NCBI GenBank assembly: GCA_001839685.1
Contig: MLAK01000563.1
Location: forward strand, 1-64,000
DNA: 64,000 bases
Reading direction: 5' to 3'
Source of the DNA: Tritrichomonas foetus
Taxonomy: Eukaryota; Parabasalia; Tritrichomonadida; Tritrichomonadidae
The position numbers were made by a program, and so were the translations under genes. The stretch's first letter is position 1. Every line of letters begins with the position of its first letter. The notes below the pieces were generated by a model, which worked only from the letters and a program-made list of their open reading frames with translations, was not told the DNA's origin and made no database searches. Positions 40,468 to 51,200 of the stretch are shown piece after piece.

Positions 40468-41336
40468 ATGATTCCTGCGATCAGAACCCCGAGTTCGAGT
40501 CCACTTTATCATGTTATCACTGATTCTCCAAATGATCATGTTCTAACAATAAGCGCTTCCCAGATAGGTGACAGTCGACCACTCAATTTCGCTCCATCAA
40601 TCATCAGCAACACTTACGGCAATATTGTACAAGCAGATTTAATTAGTGATTGCAAGGTAAATCCAATGAACATTGTAAATGGATGCTTCCAAAAATTAGC
40701 GTTCCAAAATCAATATTCGTCTGACCAACTTTCTCAATTTAATCACATTCCAATTGCAAATAACAATCAAATTCACAATGTTAATAATATCCAAAATGGA
40801 ATTAGCAACTCAAGCACAAATAACACTGAGGTTCTATCATCCAATAATTATCATGATAATAACGCCAACTGCAGCTCTGATTGTAACTCTGGAAATCACA
40901 TCACAAGCGTGCAAAAGTGCGGCAAGCAAAAAATTAAAAATAAATTTACACCAGAAGAGGATGAAAAATTAAAGCAGCTTGTTTCAATGTACGGAACAAA
41001 TTCATGGCCGATAATTGCTTCTTTAATGGGAGGAAGAAACCATCGTCAATGCCGTGAGCGCTGGAAGAACTACGTTAATCCTGATCTTCGCAATAGCGAA
41101 CCATGGACATACGAAGAAGACTATCTACTAGAGAAAAATACGCAGAATTTGGGCCGAAATGGAACAAAATCGCCAAATTCTTTGCAAGCAGATCTGATAA
41201 TGCAATTAGAAATCGATGGCAGCTCATCATTCGACAATGGGAGCGACAAAACAAAAACAAAATTGAAACAGATGATGTCTACCAAGATGCACTTCATAGT
41301 GGGGGAGGTGTCAATTTAAATGCAATCAATGCGTGA
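40468..41336 (+). pseudogene. R2R3 Myb-like gene with a -1 frameshift
   Basis: The first frame (40468-41319, 283 codons) has an Asn/Ser-rich N-terminal half and then Myb repeat R2 at about residues 155-205 (FTPEEDEKLKQLVSMYG; GRNHRQCRERWKNYVNP). R3 begins (WTYEEDYLL) but breaks off near 41127-41134. The rest of R3 (EKYAEFGPKWNKIAKFFASR then NAIRNRWQ) continues one base back in the overlapping frame, which ends at TGA 41334-41336. One missing base restores a full two-repeat Myb of about 289 residues, so this is either a recent frameshift, a consensus error or, less likely, -1 recoding. Left unrepaired, it would make a protein with one Myb repeat only. The N-terminal 150 residues are low-complexity. 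Confidence 0.75.
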
Positions 41337-41628
41337 AAAAAAATAGAATACATATTATATTTTTATTAAAATAGACTTATTAGAATTCATATCTTTCTAT
41401 CTTTTTAATTGAGTTCTTAATTTTGATTCTTGCATTTTGTGGTTTTGTACCTGGTTCGTTTTTTGATCAATTATTAATATAATGAATCATGTTTGTAAAA
41501 ACAAAATAAACACTGTAGTGACAAAAGAATAATGCGTGATATAATCACAAAACAGTTCGTCTCATTCGTTCCTTACTTTGCCAATGATAAAATGAAAAAA
41601 AGCGCATCAAAAATAACGAAAAAATTAT

Positions 41629-41700
41629 GCCTACGAGCGGAGTCGAACCGCCGACCTTTCGCTTACAAGGCGAACGCAATAACCACTATGCTACGCAGGC
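41629..41700 (-). tRNA. trnT-TGT: tRNA-Thr (anticodon TGT)
   Basis: A 72-nt cloverleaf on the minus strand. The acceptor stem GCCTGCG pairs with CGTAGGC (one G-T). The anticodon stem TTCGC/GCGAA encloses the loop CTTGTAA with anticodon TGT, which reads ACA (Thr). The T arm is GGCGG-TTCGACT-CCGCT-like, with the universal TTCGA. There is no intron. A T6 run immediately downstream (41620s, minus strand) fits RNA polymerase III termination. Two open frames across it are spurious. CCA is not encoded. Confidence 0.93.
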
Positions 41701-41820
41701 TTCTGTTTATTCAATTTTGATATTATTTAAGACAATGACCCAAATAATAAATCTAGAAAAGGTGAATTTGAATCATGAAAAAAAATTGCACTTTTTTCTA
41801 ATCAAACATATTTTTACTCA

Positions 41821-42660
41821 ATGAGCAATTCTGATGAATGCAAAGGTGGAATTGAATGGATCAATAAAGTGTTCGGTGATTGTGTAGTTACTCCCAGAGA
41901 TAAAATTAGTTTTTCAATCGGAATGATTTCCAACATTTTATGGCTTGTTTGTTCTTCACCCCAAATCTATCACAATTTCAAAACCAAACATGTTGATGGA
42001 TTTTCACCTTTCTATTTTATTTTTATTGTGTCAGCAGATTTATTTTCGCTTCTTGGAGCAATATTTACACATGCCCTTGCTTCACAAATAGTCACAGGGT
42101 TTATTTATATTTCTCTTGATATTATCTTATTGTCGCAGTTTGGTATGTATAGTGACAAAAGCTCTTGTTGTAAACGTCAGAAAAAGTTTGATACAGCATC
42201 AACAATCTCACAAATTTGTGATGACGATAGCGACGATAACGATACACACAGAAATGAAGATCTTCCCAAAGGACCGATATTTGCTGTTCTTCCAGCTTTG
42301 GCAGCAAGTAAAATAGATTATTCTATTCCTTATAAAGGAGAGTATTTGTTTGGTAGCGTTTCAGGTTGGGTAGGTACAACAATTTATATCACCTCTCGAG
42401 TTTTTCAATTAATCAAAAATTTGGAACAAGAAATTGTTCGTGATTTTTCTATTGTTTATGTAGCAATTTTAATCACAGCTAATGCTACTTATTCAATTTC
42501 TGTTTTTATTCGATCATTAGATGAGGCTTATTTGTGGAAACAAACTCCTTTCATTATTGGATCACTTGTTCCAATGACATTTGACTGTATAACTATGGGA
42601 CAAGTCATTTATGGAAGATATAAAATGAGGAAACAACCAATTTATGAAAATGTTGATTAA
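41821..42660 (+). CDS. PQ-loop membrane transporter (PQLC2/Ypq1-like)
   Basis: A 279-residue seven-helix membrane protein. The first PQ-loop is ISNILWLVCSSPQIYHNF at about 39-56, with the following KHVDGFSPFYF that is typical of PQLC2-type transporters. The second is degenerate, ITSRVFQLIKNL at about 190-201, where the PQ is FQ. Hydrophobic segments follow each motif. An acidic, Ser/Asp-rich loop (CDDDSDDNDTHRNED, about 137-151) separates the halves. PQLC2 and Ypq1 export cationic amino acids from lysosomes and vacuoles; substrate here is inferred only. One AAGGTGAA element lies about 55 nt before the ATG. Confidence 0.8.
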   Translation: MSNSDECKGGIEWINKVFGDCVVTPRDKISFSIGMISNILWLVCSSPQIYHNFKTKHVDGFSPFYFIFIVSADLFSLLGAIFTHALASQIVTGFIYISLDIILLSQFGMYSDKSSCCKRQKKFDTASTISQICDDDSDDNDTHRNEDLPKGPIFAVLPALAASKIDYSIPYKGEYLFGSVSGWVGTTIYITSRVFQLIKNLEQEIVRDFSIVYVAILITANATYSISVFIRSLDEAYLWKQTPFIIGSLVPMTFDCITMGQVIYGRYKMRKQPIYENVD

Positions 42661-42808
42661 TTTTTTTTCTTGTTTTTAGCCTTTTGACAGAAGAATTGAT
42701 GAAAATGTTGAATAATCATGATTAAAAATTGCTCAAATATTTTGATTTTTGCTTACTTTAATTATTCGATAAATTTTCTTTTTTAGTTTTTTTCCAATTA
42801 ATGAATTT

Positions 42809-42929
42809 CAATAACAAAAACAACAACTCAATAACAAAAACAACAACTCAATAACAANNNNNNNNNNNNNNNNNNNNNNNNNNNNNNNNNNNNNNNNNNN
42901 NNNNNNNNNNNNNNNNNNNNNNNNNNNNN

Positions 42930-42956
<27 letters not shown>
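42809..42956. repeat. 20-bp tandem repeat, N gap and poly-A tract
   Basis: A 20-bp A/C-rich unit beginning CAATAACAAAAACAACAACT repeats about 2.5 times (42809-42857) and runs into 72 N (42858-42929), followed by 27 A (42930-42956). The gap therefore interrupts a repeat array and its true length is unknown. Confidence 0.9.
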
Positions 42957-42960
<4 letters not shown>

Positions 42961-43162
42961 ATCTCTTTTAAGAGATTGTCCAATTTCTTTTACATTATAC
43001 ATTTTTCAGAATTAGATTAATTTTATCTTGGCGGTATTCAGAGTTAAGGTAACTGTCCTACTCATTTTTAATCAATTATTTTCTTTATAATAATCATGAA
43101 TACTTATTTATTATTGACAATACAAAGTGTTCTACTTCTAATTGGATTTTATATCGACTTAA

Positions 43163-43336
43163 GTCATTTTGAAAAAGAGTTCTCATAGTGAAAATGCTCA
43201 ATTGTATGAGCCTTCTGAATTTAAAGTATGCATGATGTGATTGGTAAATCACGATCCTTTTGACCTGAAAAAACGGTCAGGAAAATTTGCATGGCTCAAA
43301 TCGATTGCTAAGCTTATTATACCATTTAAAACGTAA
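43163..43336 (+). pseudogene. short coding relic, unknown family
   Basis: A 57-codon frame with one internal TGA (43238-43240), ending at TAA 43334-43336. The composition is protein-like (SENAQLYEPSEFKVCMM, then HDPFDLKKRSGKFAWLKSIA). No start codon, no family recognised. It adjoins the assembly gap. Confidence 0.35.
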
Positions 43337-43585
43337 GCAAGAATATGATTTTCATTTTTTGGAAAGTATATCTTGATATTTTTAATTATTTCATATTAAG
43401 AAAATTGAAAAGACCATGTTTTTCATAACAAACAGGTGGAAAAATAATTCAATGTATGATTATTTAAGTGGTTTATTTAATAATTCAGTGAATTCTTATT
43501 ATTTCTGAGCTTTTTATGTAGTACATTTTTTGTGTTTTCATTCAATTTTTCTATAGTGTTCATCATGAGATTATTCATATATAAA

Positions 43586-43596
43586 TCACTTCATTA
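43586..43596 (+). promoter_or_regulatory. initiator (Inr) of His/Pro-rich protein gene
   Basis: TCACTTCATTA matches the trichomonad Inr core TCAYTWY and includes the CATTA end. It lies 6 nt before the ATG at 43603 and supports that start. Confidence 0.65.
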
Positions 43597-43602
43597 TCAA
43601 AT

Positions 43603-45153
43603 ATGTTTCTAATTTGTCTTTTCCTAACAGGATCAAAAGCGAATATTATCAATGAAGAACCAAGACACGAAAATCCACACTTCTTTGGAATTGATTTTGA
43701 ACTCTTATCTTTTTTACGACCATTACATCACCATGAAGAACATCGTCCAGAACATCCAGATCATGAACATAATGAAACAGAAGAAATTATTGTACAACAG
43801 AATACTGAAGAAGCCGAAATTGAACATCAACAAAAAGAATTAAATCATTTAAATGTTGATAGGTACTGCTTTATTGTTGAAACCCGTGATTTACCAAATC
43901 ATGATCATCATGATGTTGAATTAAATCAAGAAGATAATGAAACACATCATTTACCACCATTTAGAAGAGTAGAAATATGCATTCCAGGAAACACTTTATT
44001 CCAACAACATCATGAACATCATGATGAACATCAACAAATTCATCAACATGAACAAGACCAAAAGCACCAACCAAAGAATGAGCAACAATTTAATCAACAA
44101 AATAATCAACAATCTAGTCAACATGAACACAGACAAAATGAAATTCATAATCAGATACCAGCACGTGTAAGAATACCAGGAATAGTTTTTCCAGCCCAAA
44201 GACAACCTCATCATCCACCAGAGCCAATAGAAACACCAATTCCAGAAGTTCAAAATGTTAGACTTGGTAATGTTCAAGGAGATAATGAACATGTTGATGA
44301 ATCTATTCCACCACCACCACCATTTGAGACAAATCACCCACCACACCTACATCCACCACGTCCACCTCATCCACATCCACACCCACCAATTTCTGAATTT
44401 GAGCATGATTCTGATGAAAAAGAAGCAGAAGTTTTATCAAGAAATAACATTGTAAAAAACAATTTTGATGATGTCGCAGACCAAACAAATCTTCCCCCAC
44501 CACCACCACATTCGGGCATTCCACCACCACCACCACCACCACCACATTCAGGAATTCCACATTTTGATGATGATGCTTCAGTACCACCACGTCCACCACG
44601 CCCACATAGACCAAATCGCCCACATCGCCACAATAAAAATCACACAAAACCTGAAGAAGAACAAGAAATTGTTTCCTTACAGAGAAATGCAAACATTGAC
44701 ACTGAAGAAATAACTCATCAAGAACGTCCACCAAGACCAGAAAGACCACCAAGACCAACTCATGATGAACAAGAGGAACATGATGGTTCTAGACCACCGC
44801 CACCACCACCACCACCACAAACTCATCATGATGAAGATGTTTCTGTTCCACCACGCCCACCACGCAAGATTTTATTACAAAATAACTTAAACATCGATGT
44901 TGAAGAAATCACCCAAGAAGAAAGACCACCAAAACCAGAAAGACCACCAAGACCAACATTTGATGATCAAGATCACGAAGAACATGATAGATCTAGACCA
45001 CCACCACCACCACCACCATCTTTTGATGGAGAATCTTTACCACCACCACCACCTCATCATCATCATACTGATAATAAGCATAAAGAAGATTTTGGAGATG
45101 AAAAGCACAAATATCATGGCATCAAATGGATGGGCCAAAATGGTTTTAACTAA
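43603..45153 (+). CDS. secreted His/Pro/Glu-rich low-complexity protein
   Basis: A 516-residue protein. MFLICLFLTGSKA looks like a short signal peptide. The mature part is dominated by His, Pro, Glu, Gln and Asp: His/Glu clusters (HHEEHRPEHPDHEHNE, HHEHHDEHQQIHQHE), polyproline runs of up to eight (GIPPPPPPPP), and Pro-Arg runs (RPPRPERPPRP). Two cysteines lie in blocks that look conserved (DRYCFIVETRD; RVEICIPGN). The C-terminal half contains two imperfect copies of a segment of about 65-85 residues, each starting SVPPRPPR and ending RPPPPPPP. His-rich runs could bind Zn or Cu; polyproline could bind SH3- or profilin-type partners. Both are inference. No known family recognised. Confidence 0.75.
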   Translation: MFLICLFLTGSKANIINEEPRHENPHFFGIDFELLSFLRPLHHHEEHRPEHPDHEHNETEEIIVQQNTEEAEIEHQQKELNHLNVDRYCFIVETRDLPNHDHHDVELNQEDNETHHLPPFRRVEICIPGNTLFQQHHEHHDEHQQIHQHEQDQKHQPKNEQQFNQQNNQQSSQHEHRQNEIHNQIPARVRIPGIVFPAQRQPHHPPEPIETPIPEVQNVRLGNVQGDNEHVDESIPPPPPFETNHPPHLHPPRPPHPHPHPPISEFEHDSDEKEAEVLSRNNIVKNNFDDVADQTNLPPPPPHSGIPPPPPPPPHSGIPHFDDDASVPPRPPRPHRPNRPHRHNKNHTKPEEEQEIVSLQRNANIDTEEITHQERPPRPERPPRPTHDEQEEHDGSRPPPPPPPPQTHHDEDVSVPPRPPRKILLQNNLNIDVEEITQEERPPKPERPPRPTFDDQDHEEHDRSRPPPPPPPSFDGESLPPPPPHHHHTDNKHKEDFGDEKHKYHGIKWMGQNGFN

Positions 45154-45968
45154 TTCACTAAACTTTACAGTTTGAAATGATTTTTTATTAATTTTTGAAC
45201 ATCGTATAAAGATATTTTGAATCAACTTTTTCTNCAGACAGGATANGTTTCTCGAAAAANGAAAAACANTGNATCATTACATACTAGATAAACTATCGAT
45301 ATATTATTATTAAACTGTTCAGCAGCATGGTCACTTGGCAATTTCGAAAAATGATATTTTATTTTTTGTCAGTAAAAAATTATTAATTTGATTTAAATTT
45401 CATAGTATAATCTTAATTATATTTAAATATCATGAATATATAATTAATTTGAAGTTTAAATGATTTTAAAGGGTTGAAAAAATAATAATTTCTAAAACCG
45501 TGGTTTTTCAATTTTTCAGGATCTATAACCCCAAATCCTAATTATTTTTGATACAATTCACTTTTATCTAGTAAAATTAAGAAAAAAATGAATAGGCCGT
45601 TCTGCACACCAAAGAGTTTTTGTAATTTTTTGCATTTAAACAAAATCTAATAGATATTTTTTATTAATTTTTTATGTGGATGTAACTATATATAATTTAA
45701 AATATATCAATGACATTTTTTTGATGCTAATACTTTTTTATAAATATTCCTAAAAAAAATTGTAATTCTTGATTGACACATATTTATTAAAGAAAAATAT
45801 TGTAACATATATGTGTATTTATTTTCAAATGGAAATTCTTCATTAATATGACATTTTAGCCTTTTAAAGAATATAAAAATTTTCATGAAAATAAGTTTTT
45901 TTTCATTGAAATATCGACTGAATATGTATTGAAAAAGTTGCGTTTTATAAAATTAATCATCAAAAAAA
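45154..45968. other. intergenic region with ambiguous bases
   Basis: About 815 bp, extremely A+T-rich. It contains five ambiguous bases within 39 bp (45234, 45246, 45260, 45269, 45272), which indicates poor consensus here. No gene recognised. Confidence 0.6.
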
Positions 45969-46621
45969 ATGATAGAATTTCTTGCTCTCAGTGGCATTTT
46001 TTTTTATATTTACCTCTTATATTCTATTCTACAAAAATTATTACATTTTCTATCGGCTCGAATTCAAAAGGCGATCTTTATACGTTGTGATTTTATGATA
46101 AGAAGACTAACAAAAACTCTTGTTAATTATGATAATTTAAATTTTGATTTATTGTTTTTTGGAAAAAGTGAAAATGTAAAAACATGCCAATGCGGCTTTA
46201 TTCAAACTACGAACAATGATTTCACCTCATTGACGATATCAGTCGATTCAAGTGAAACTATTGAAGAAGCATTGAAAGATTACTTTCAACCTGATATTCT
46301 TTTGAATTATTCCTGTGAACATTGCCTACAGCAGACATCAGTTCGAACAATCGATATGATTGCTCGAATGCCTTATTTTTTAGTTCTTCGTGAAGAGTTG
46401 GATCTGGAATTCCAAAGATAAAACCCTACAATATTTTGAGATGGAATTTGAATAAATATCATTTATTTGGTATATTACTCTATTCAAATTTCCATTACAA
46501 AGTGATTTTAAGAGAAAAAATGTGGATGGAATATAATGATTCTGGAATGCAATCGATTGTAAACCTCCAGAAATACCTAAAATCGGAAGCTATTGATGCT
46601 CTAATATATCTTCTTGAATGA
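45969..46621 (+). pseudogene. truncated ubiquitin-specific protease (USP) relic
   Basis: Two frames carry fragments of a USP catalytic domain. The first (45969-46421) has FFGKSENVKTCQCG, SVDSSETIEEALKDYF and YSCEHC, the usual zinc-binding knuckle and s-x-x-l-e-e-a-l block, up to MPYFLVLRE. The second (46436-46621, another frame) has YHLFGILLYSNFHYKVILRE and WMEYNDS, equivalent to the C-terminal His box, where GHY has become FHY. The N-terminal Cys box is missing, and the segment between the fragments is lost or frameshifted. It cannot be an active deubiquitinase. Whether the first fragment is still expressed is unknown. Confidence 0.65.
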
Positions 46622-47000
46622 TACTTTTAATTATCACAAACAATACTGAATAATGGAATAAGTAAAATTCAATATTAGAATTCTAACTTTTTGAATACGT
46701 ATTCAATTCTTCTAAAAAAACAACATCATTTTTGAAAATTCGCTTTATTGTTAAAATAATATTACTATGTTATTAGCTTTATAATATGAATATAAAAAAT
46801 AAATTAATTTTTTAAAAAACTCTAGTGGAGCTTTCTGAAAAACACTTTTTACAATTTCAATTTTTCGAATAAAAAAGGGCTTTTTTCGAAAATGCTTGGT
46901 AGAAATTCCTTAAAAATAGCATATTTATTCTAGTGAAAGTTACCTGCACATCATATAAAAAAATGAGATCAATCTTGGGTCAAAAGGCGATCTTTATACG
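46064..47000. repeat. 21-bp perfect direct repeat flanking 0.9 kb
   Basis: A 21-bp identical word lies at 46064-46084 (inside the USP relic) and at 46980-47000 (intergenic), and both copies contain GGCGATCTTTATACG. Similarity stops soon outside. A partial duplication of the USP fragment or an insertion footprint would explain it. Confidence 0.7.
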
Positions 47001-47294
47001 ATGTATTTTTGAAGTGATTTAGGTTTTTATACCAGACCAAAATAAATTGTTACTTAATATAAATTTTTCCTTTTGCGATAAAATAAATTGTTTTGACAAA
47101 TTATTTATGATCTTATTAATGCCACATCAGTAGAAATATCTTATGTATCATCCCGGTAATAACTTTTGAAATTCAATGAGTATTGAATTTTTTCAATAAC
47201 GATTGGACACTTTTGACTGGCAGCAAATTTCTTACCGCAACATACGTTTTCACATATTCAATTCAATTATATTTTTTTCATATCATTTCGAAAA
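46622..47294. other. intergenic region
   Basis: About 670 bp, A+T-rich. Apart from the second copy of the 21-bp direct repeat, nothing was recognised. Confidence 0.45.
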
Positions 47295-47861
47295 ATGACA
47301 ACACATTTTAAAATAATTCTTTTAGGAAGCAAAGGCTCAGGCAAAACTTCTATAATTAACAGACATGTATATAATGCCTTTAATGACGAAATTTCTACAA
47401 CAAATCGAAACTCATATACAATGCTCAGAAATCAAGAAGAAAATACAAGTATTTTATTATGGGATACACCAGGATCAGTAAATAGCTCTAGTATAACCGA
47501 ACATATCGATTATAATAGGCCAAATGTGATTTTAATCGTTTATGAAGCAAACTCTAAAGTATCATTCAAATACGCTTGTCAATATTATAAATATATTCGA
47601 TTGAATACCAGATTTGATCACTGTTTTGTGCATTTTGTCGCCAACAAATCTGATATTATCACAGACTCTGTTAAAAAGCAGAAATATTTAAAGAAAATTG
47701 GTTTCAAAACTGTTTTCCAGTTTTCTGCAAAAACCGGAGAAGGATTTGATTTGCTTAAAAAGAAAATCGAAGAGGATTTTTCTTTAAAGTGGCATAAATC
47801 GAAAATATCTGGGAAAACAAATGTCCATCTATTGAATATTGCTCTGGCATTTTCCTTTTAA
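47295..47861 (+). CDS. divergent Ras/Rab-like small GTPase
   Basis: A 188-residue G domain. Motifs: P-loop GSKGSGKTS (11-19), WDTPGS (56-61) in place of WDTAGQ, NKSD (117-120) and SAKTGEG (144-150). Switch I is poorly conserved (around NRNSYTM). The catalytic Gln of switch II is absent, so intrinsic hydrolysis may be low. The C terminus (ALAFSF) has no cysteine, so it cannot be prenylated like ordinary Rab or Ras proteins. It is probably a nucleotide-binding GTPase with a cytosolic or protein-anchored role; subfamily is uncertain. Confidence 0.8.
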   Translation: MTTHFKIILLGSKGSGKTSIINRHVYNAFNDEISTTNRNSYTMLRNQEENTSILLWDTPGSVNSSSITEHIDYNRPNVILIVYEANSKVSFKYACQYYKYIRLNTRFDHCFVHFVANKSDIITDSVKKQKYLKKIGFKTVFQFSAKTGEGFDLLKKKIEEDFSLKWHKSKISGKTNVHLLNIALAFSF

Positions 47862-48231
47862 ACTCTTTATCTTGTTTATATATATATAATAAAATCTATC
47901 CATAATCTATCTAAATAGACATTATTCTCTTGTTGTGATATTAAAAATACCCCAATTTGGGTGAATGTTATTGAGCATTTAAAAATGTTTTTATAGATTT
48001 TATTCTATTCTATGAAGAAAGATTTTCAAAAGTGTTTCCAGTAATAATTATATTAACAAAGTTTCATATTTTGATGAAAATGCATTTAGGAAATCAGTTG
48101 AAACCCGTGAATAATTAGTTATAATGATGTGAAATAAAATAATAAAAGGAGGGGATATATCACGCATTATTTAGTAACAAATAAAATTTCAAACAATTTT
48201 GTTAAAAAACAGGGGAAAAATACGATAATAA
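47862..48231. other. convergent intergenic region
   Basis: About 370 bp between the convergent GTPase and VPS13 genes. A TATATATATA tract occurs near 47880. Nothing else recognised. Confidence 0.45.
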
Positions 48232-51200
48232 TCATTCAATTAATGATTTTTCAAACATGAGAATCATTAATCTTTGTGATTGAATGAATGAATACATAAT
48301 TTCCGTTTTTTCTTCATTTTCACATTCAATCTGTCTGGAATCTTTCTTTACAGTAAAATGAATAATTTTTCCTTCTTGCTTCAGCGAATCCAGTGCTGCA
48401 AAATCATAAGTAAATCGAATTTGTTGCAAGTTAGTACTTAAAACAATGATGTGCTTGTCGGTGATCACTGTTAAATGGTTATCAATAATTCCAGACATTT
48501 TAATCCTATCATTTTTCAAAGTTTTCTGTGCTTGCGCAAGCTTTTCATCGAATGGTTCGATTGTATTATTCAAAAATGGTCTTGGAACTCTTTTTCTTTG
48601 TGTTTTTGCCATGTGTCTCAAATTTGTTTGTGGATTTATCGAAGTCTTAGTCATCACTCCAAGAACTCCATTGTTCCCCGCCAATTCTCTCAAAGACAAG
48701 CCAATTTTATCAACATTAGCACTAGTATTATGACAATCATTTTTACCAGTTTGATTATCATTGCTTTTTGCATTAGTTTGTGAATTACTCACTGAGGCGT
48801 TTGCGAGAGTGATGACGATGTCAGAACGGTTGAGTTTGGAATTGATGATGGTTTTATGGAGGTTACGAAGAGCAGCAGTGGAGAAAGGGCCATAAACATC
48901 TTTTCTATTGTCAAATTCTTCGCTGTTGATGGAAGAAAACTGGTCGAAATTGGTTATCATATTATTTGATTCAATTTTGACTCCGAGAAGTTCCGCTATT
49001 GATGATGTGACCCCAAAGGTAGTTAAGAGGCTTCCAGTTTTTCCAAGCATAAGTAAAATTTGTTTGAATGCTGCAGTTTTATATTCTGATGAGATTCTTT
49101 CAGAAATTGAATTTGGATCACTATCCACATGAGCAACTAAAACACCAGGCAACAAAAGTTTATCAGGTGACAAGGATGGAATATATTTTAATATAGAAAA
49201 CATATTGTGAACACGAGCAACTCTTCCACTTTTCCTATTATAACCAAATAAAACATAAATTGGTGACATCTCTAACCAATTTAGATTGATTGATAAAACT
49301 TTTTCGTCGATGTTAGAACTTAAATTATTTGTACTTCCACTCTTGGACAAAATCGATTTCTGTTGTGGCCCAATTGTTGTCTTGAATGGTTTCAATAGTG
49401 CTAAAAACAAATATATGAAATCAGAAATAAATGCTGAATCAAGTAAAGCATCAACTCTCTGAAAAACAGCAGAAGCATAAGTAAACTGTGAAGGGAAAGG
49501 AACATCTGATGGCAAAAGAGCTTCAAACCTTAAAAATGGCATTTCTTTAAAAGATCGACCAACTAAGCATACTGGATTAGGTGCAGATATGTCTTGGTCA
49601 TCAATTTGAATTGTGTGAATTGATGCTTTAATTGATCGAGTTTTTAAGCGAATATCAAGTGACGAAATCACCTTTTCAAGCGTAATTAAAGCAATTTCAC
49701 GCATGTTCAAATCAATTAAAGAAATATGTAAACTCTTAATTAAAATATTGAACTTAATGAAGAAAGAAGAATCTTCCAAATAATTCACAGCTGATTTTGG
49801 CCGGTCTGTAATGAGCACAGATAAAGAACCATTTATTAATTTCTTGACTTCAACGAAAACAGGTCTTCGATTGATTGATTTGACTTTTGTTTCAACCAAA
49901 TTTGTTTCTTCTATCATTGAAATGTGCATTTTTTGTTTTCCAATGATGAAATGAATAGATGGATATGCTAAAGGCTCATCATAAGCAAATAAAGAGGTAG
50001 AATGTGAGCAAATATTAAAGGGCTGTTTATCGCGAATTTGATAGGCAGAAATCCTTGTTGATAAACAATTTTCAATTACTATTGGCGTAGGAAAAGAAGC
50101 ATACTTAAACGAAACTTCATAACATGTTCCAGCATCAATTACTTCAATTATTATCATTTTGCATGGCTTATTTTTTAATGTGATATTATTTTGATCTGTT
50201 TTAGATTTATTTGGATATACTTTAGTTTCAGATTTAATGTTCTTTTTTTGGAAGCTACTGATTGAGTTGGATCTTGGCGTTGATTCAATTTTTGTGTCAT
50301 TTTTAGAATTTTCTGTGATTTCTTCATCATTGTTATCAAGATTGTTTTTAGGTGTTATTGGAATATTCAATTTTGTCTGCTCTTCATTCAAATTCAAGTT
50401 TAAATTCGTTGAAGTCTTTGAATTTTCTAAATCAGCAAGAATTCTAAAACATGTTTTCTGTTCAGTAATCAAAGATAATGTTGGTGAAGATGAATATCCA
50501 TGCATTGAAAACTTAAAGAGACCTGTGTGGGTCATTTTCGTTAAAGTTAAATCTGATGAAGGCATAATTGAATAACTCTCACCTCTAATTTTATTTTTGG
50601 AAGAGTCAAAAGGATGAAGATTGATTGGCTCTTTTAAGTAATTATGAACAACAATTAATGATGATAAAGTAACTATTGTTACATTTCTTTTCATTGAAAT
50701 ATCATAACGAAGTCCGATTTTCGACTCTTTAATGAAATCATCTCGAAATACAAATGCATTGGCATTTCGTGGTGACTGAATATCTAAACCTTGAATTACA
50801 TCTTTTGATGAGTTCGATCGGAGATTAATTGTTGTCAATTTTTGATTTCGAATATAATTATTTGGTGTCCAAAGTCCATATTTATTCATTGGAATGTCAA
50901 CAGCATCAAAATTATCAAACACAGTGATCCATTGTGTTGTAAAATTATAAATCACACACGGAGAATAAAAAATTGCCGTTGAAACTTTAGTTTCTGTATC
51001 AATTTCAAAAATAACTGCTATTTGAATATTTTTATATTCTGTTTGAATCATTTGCGCTGCTTTTTCTTTAATTTTGATTCGGTTTAAGGGCCCATAATTT
51101 TCACCATCTATCGATACTTTCATTGTAAATGTTGAAGATTTATTTGGTATTAGCATGTCAATAACTTTTTCATCATTTGGTAATTTATATTCAATATCTT

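Larger units (their letters stand above)
42661..43602. other. intergenic region with assembly gap and relic
   Basis: It contains a 20-bp tandem repeat, a run of N, an A-tract and a short coding relic (43163-43336). The final 20 bp hold a strong initiator for the next gene. Confidence 0.6.

Noticed and set aside
41532..41824. Two open frames across the tRNA-Thr gene
   Set aside because: They run through the tRNA on the opposite strand and have no protein-like sequence outside it.
43996..44758. Long antisense and other-frame open frames in the His/Pro-rich gene
   Set aside because: They mirror the CCA/CAT/GAA codon repeats of the real gene and give poly-Trp or poly-Val runs.
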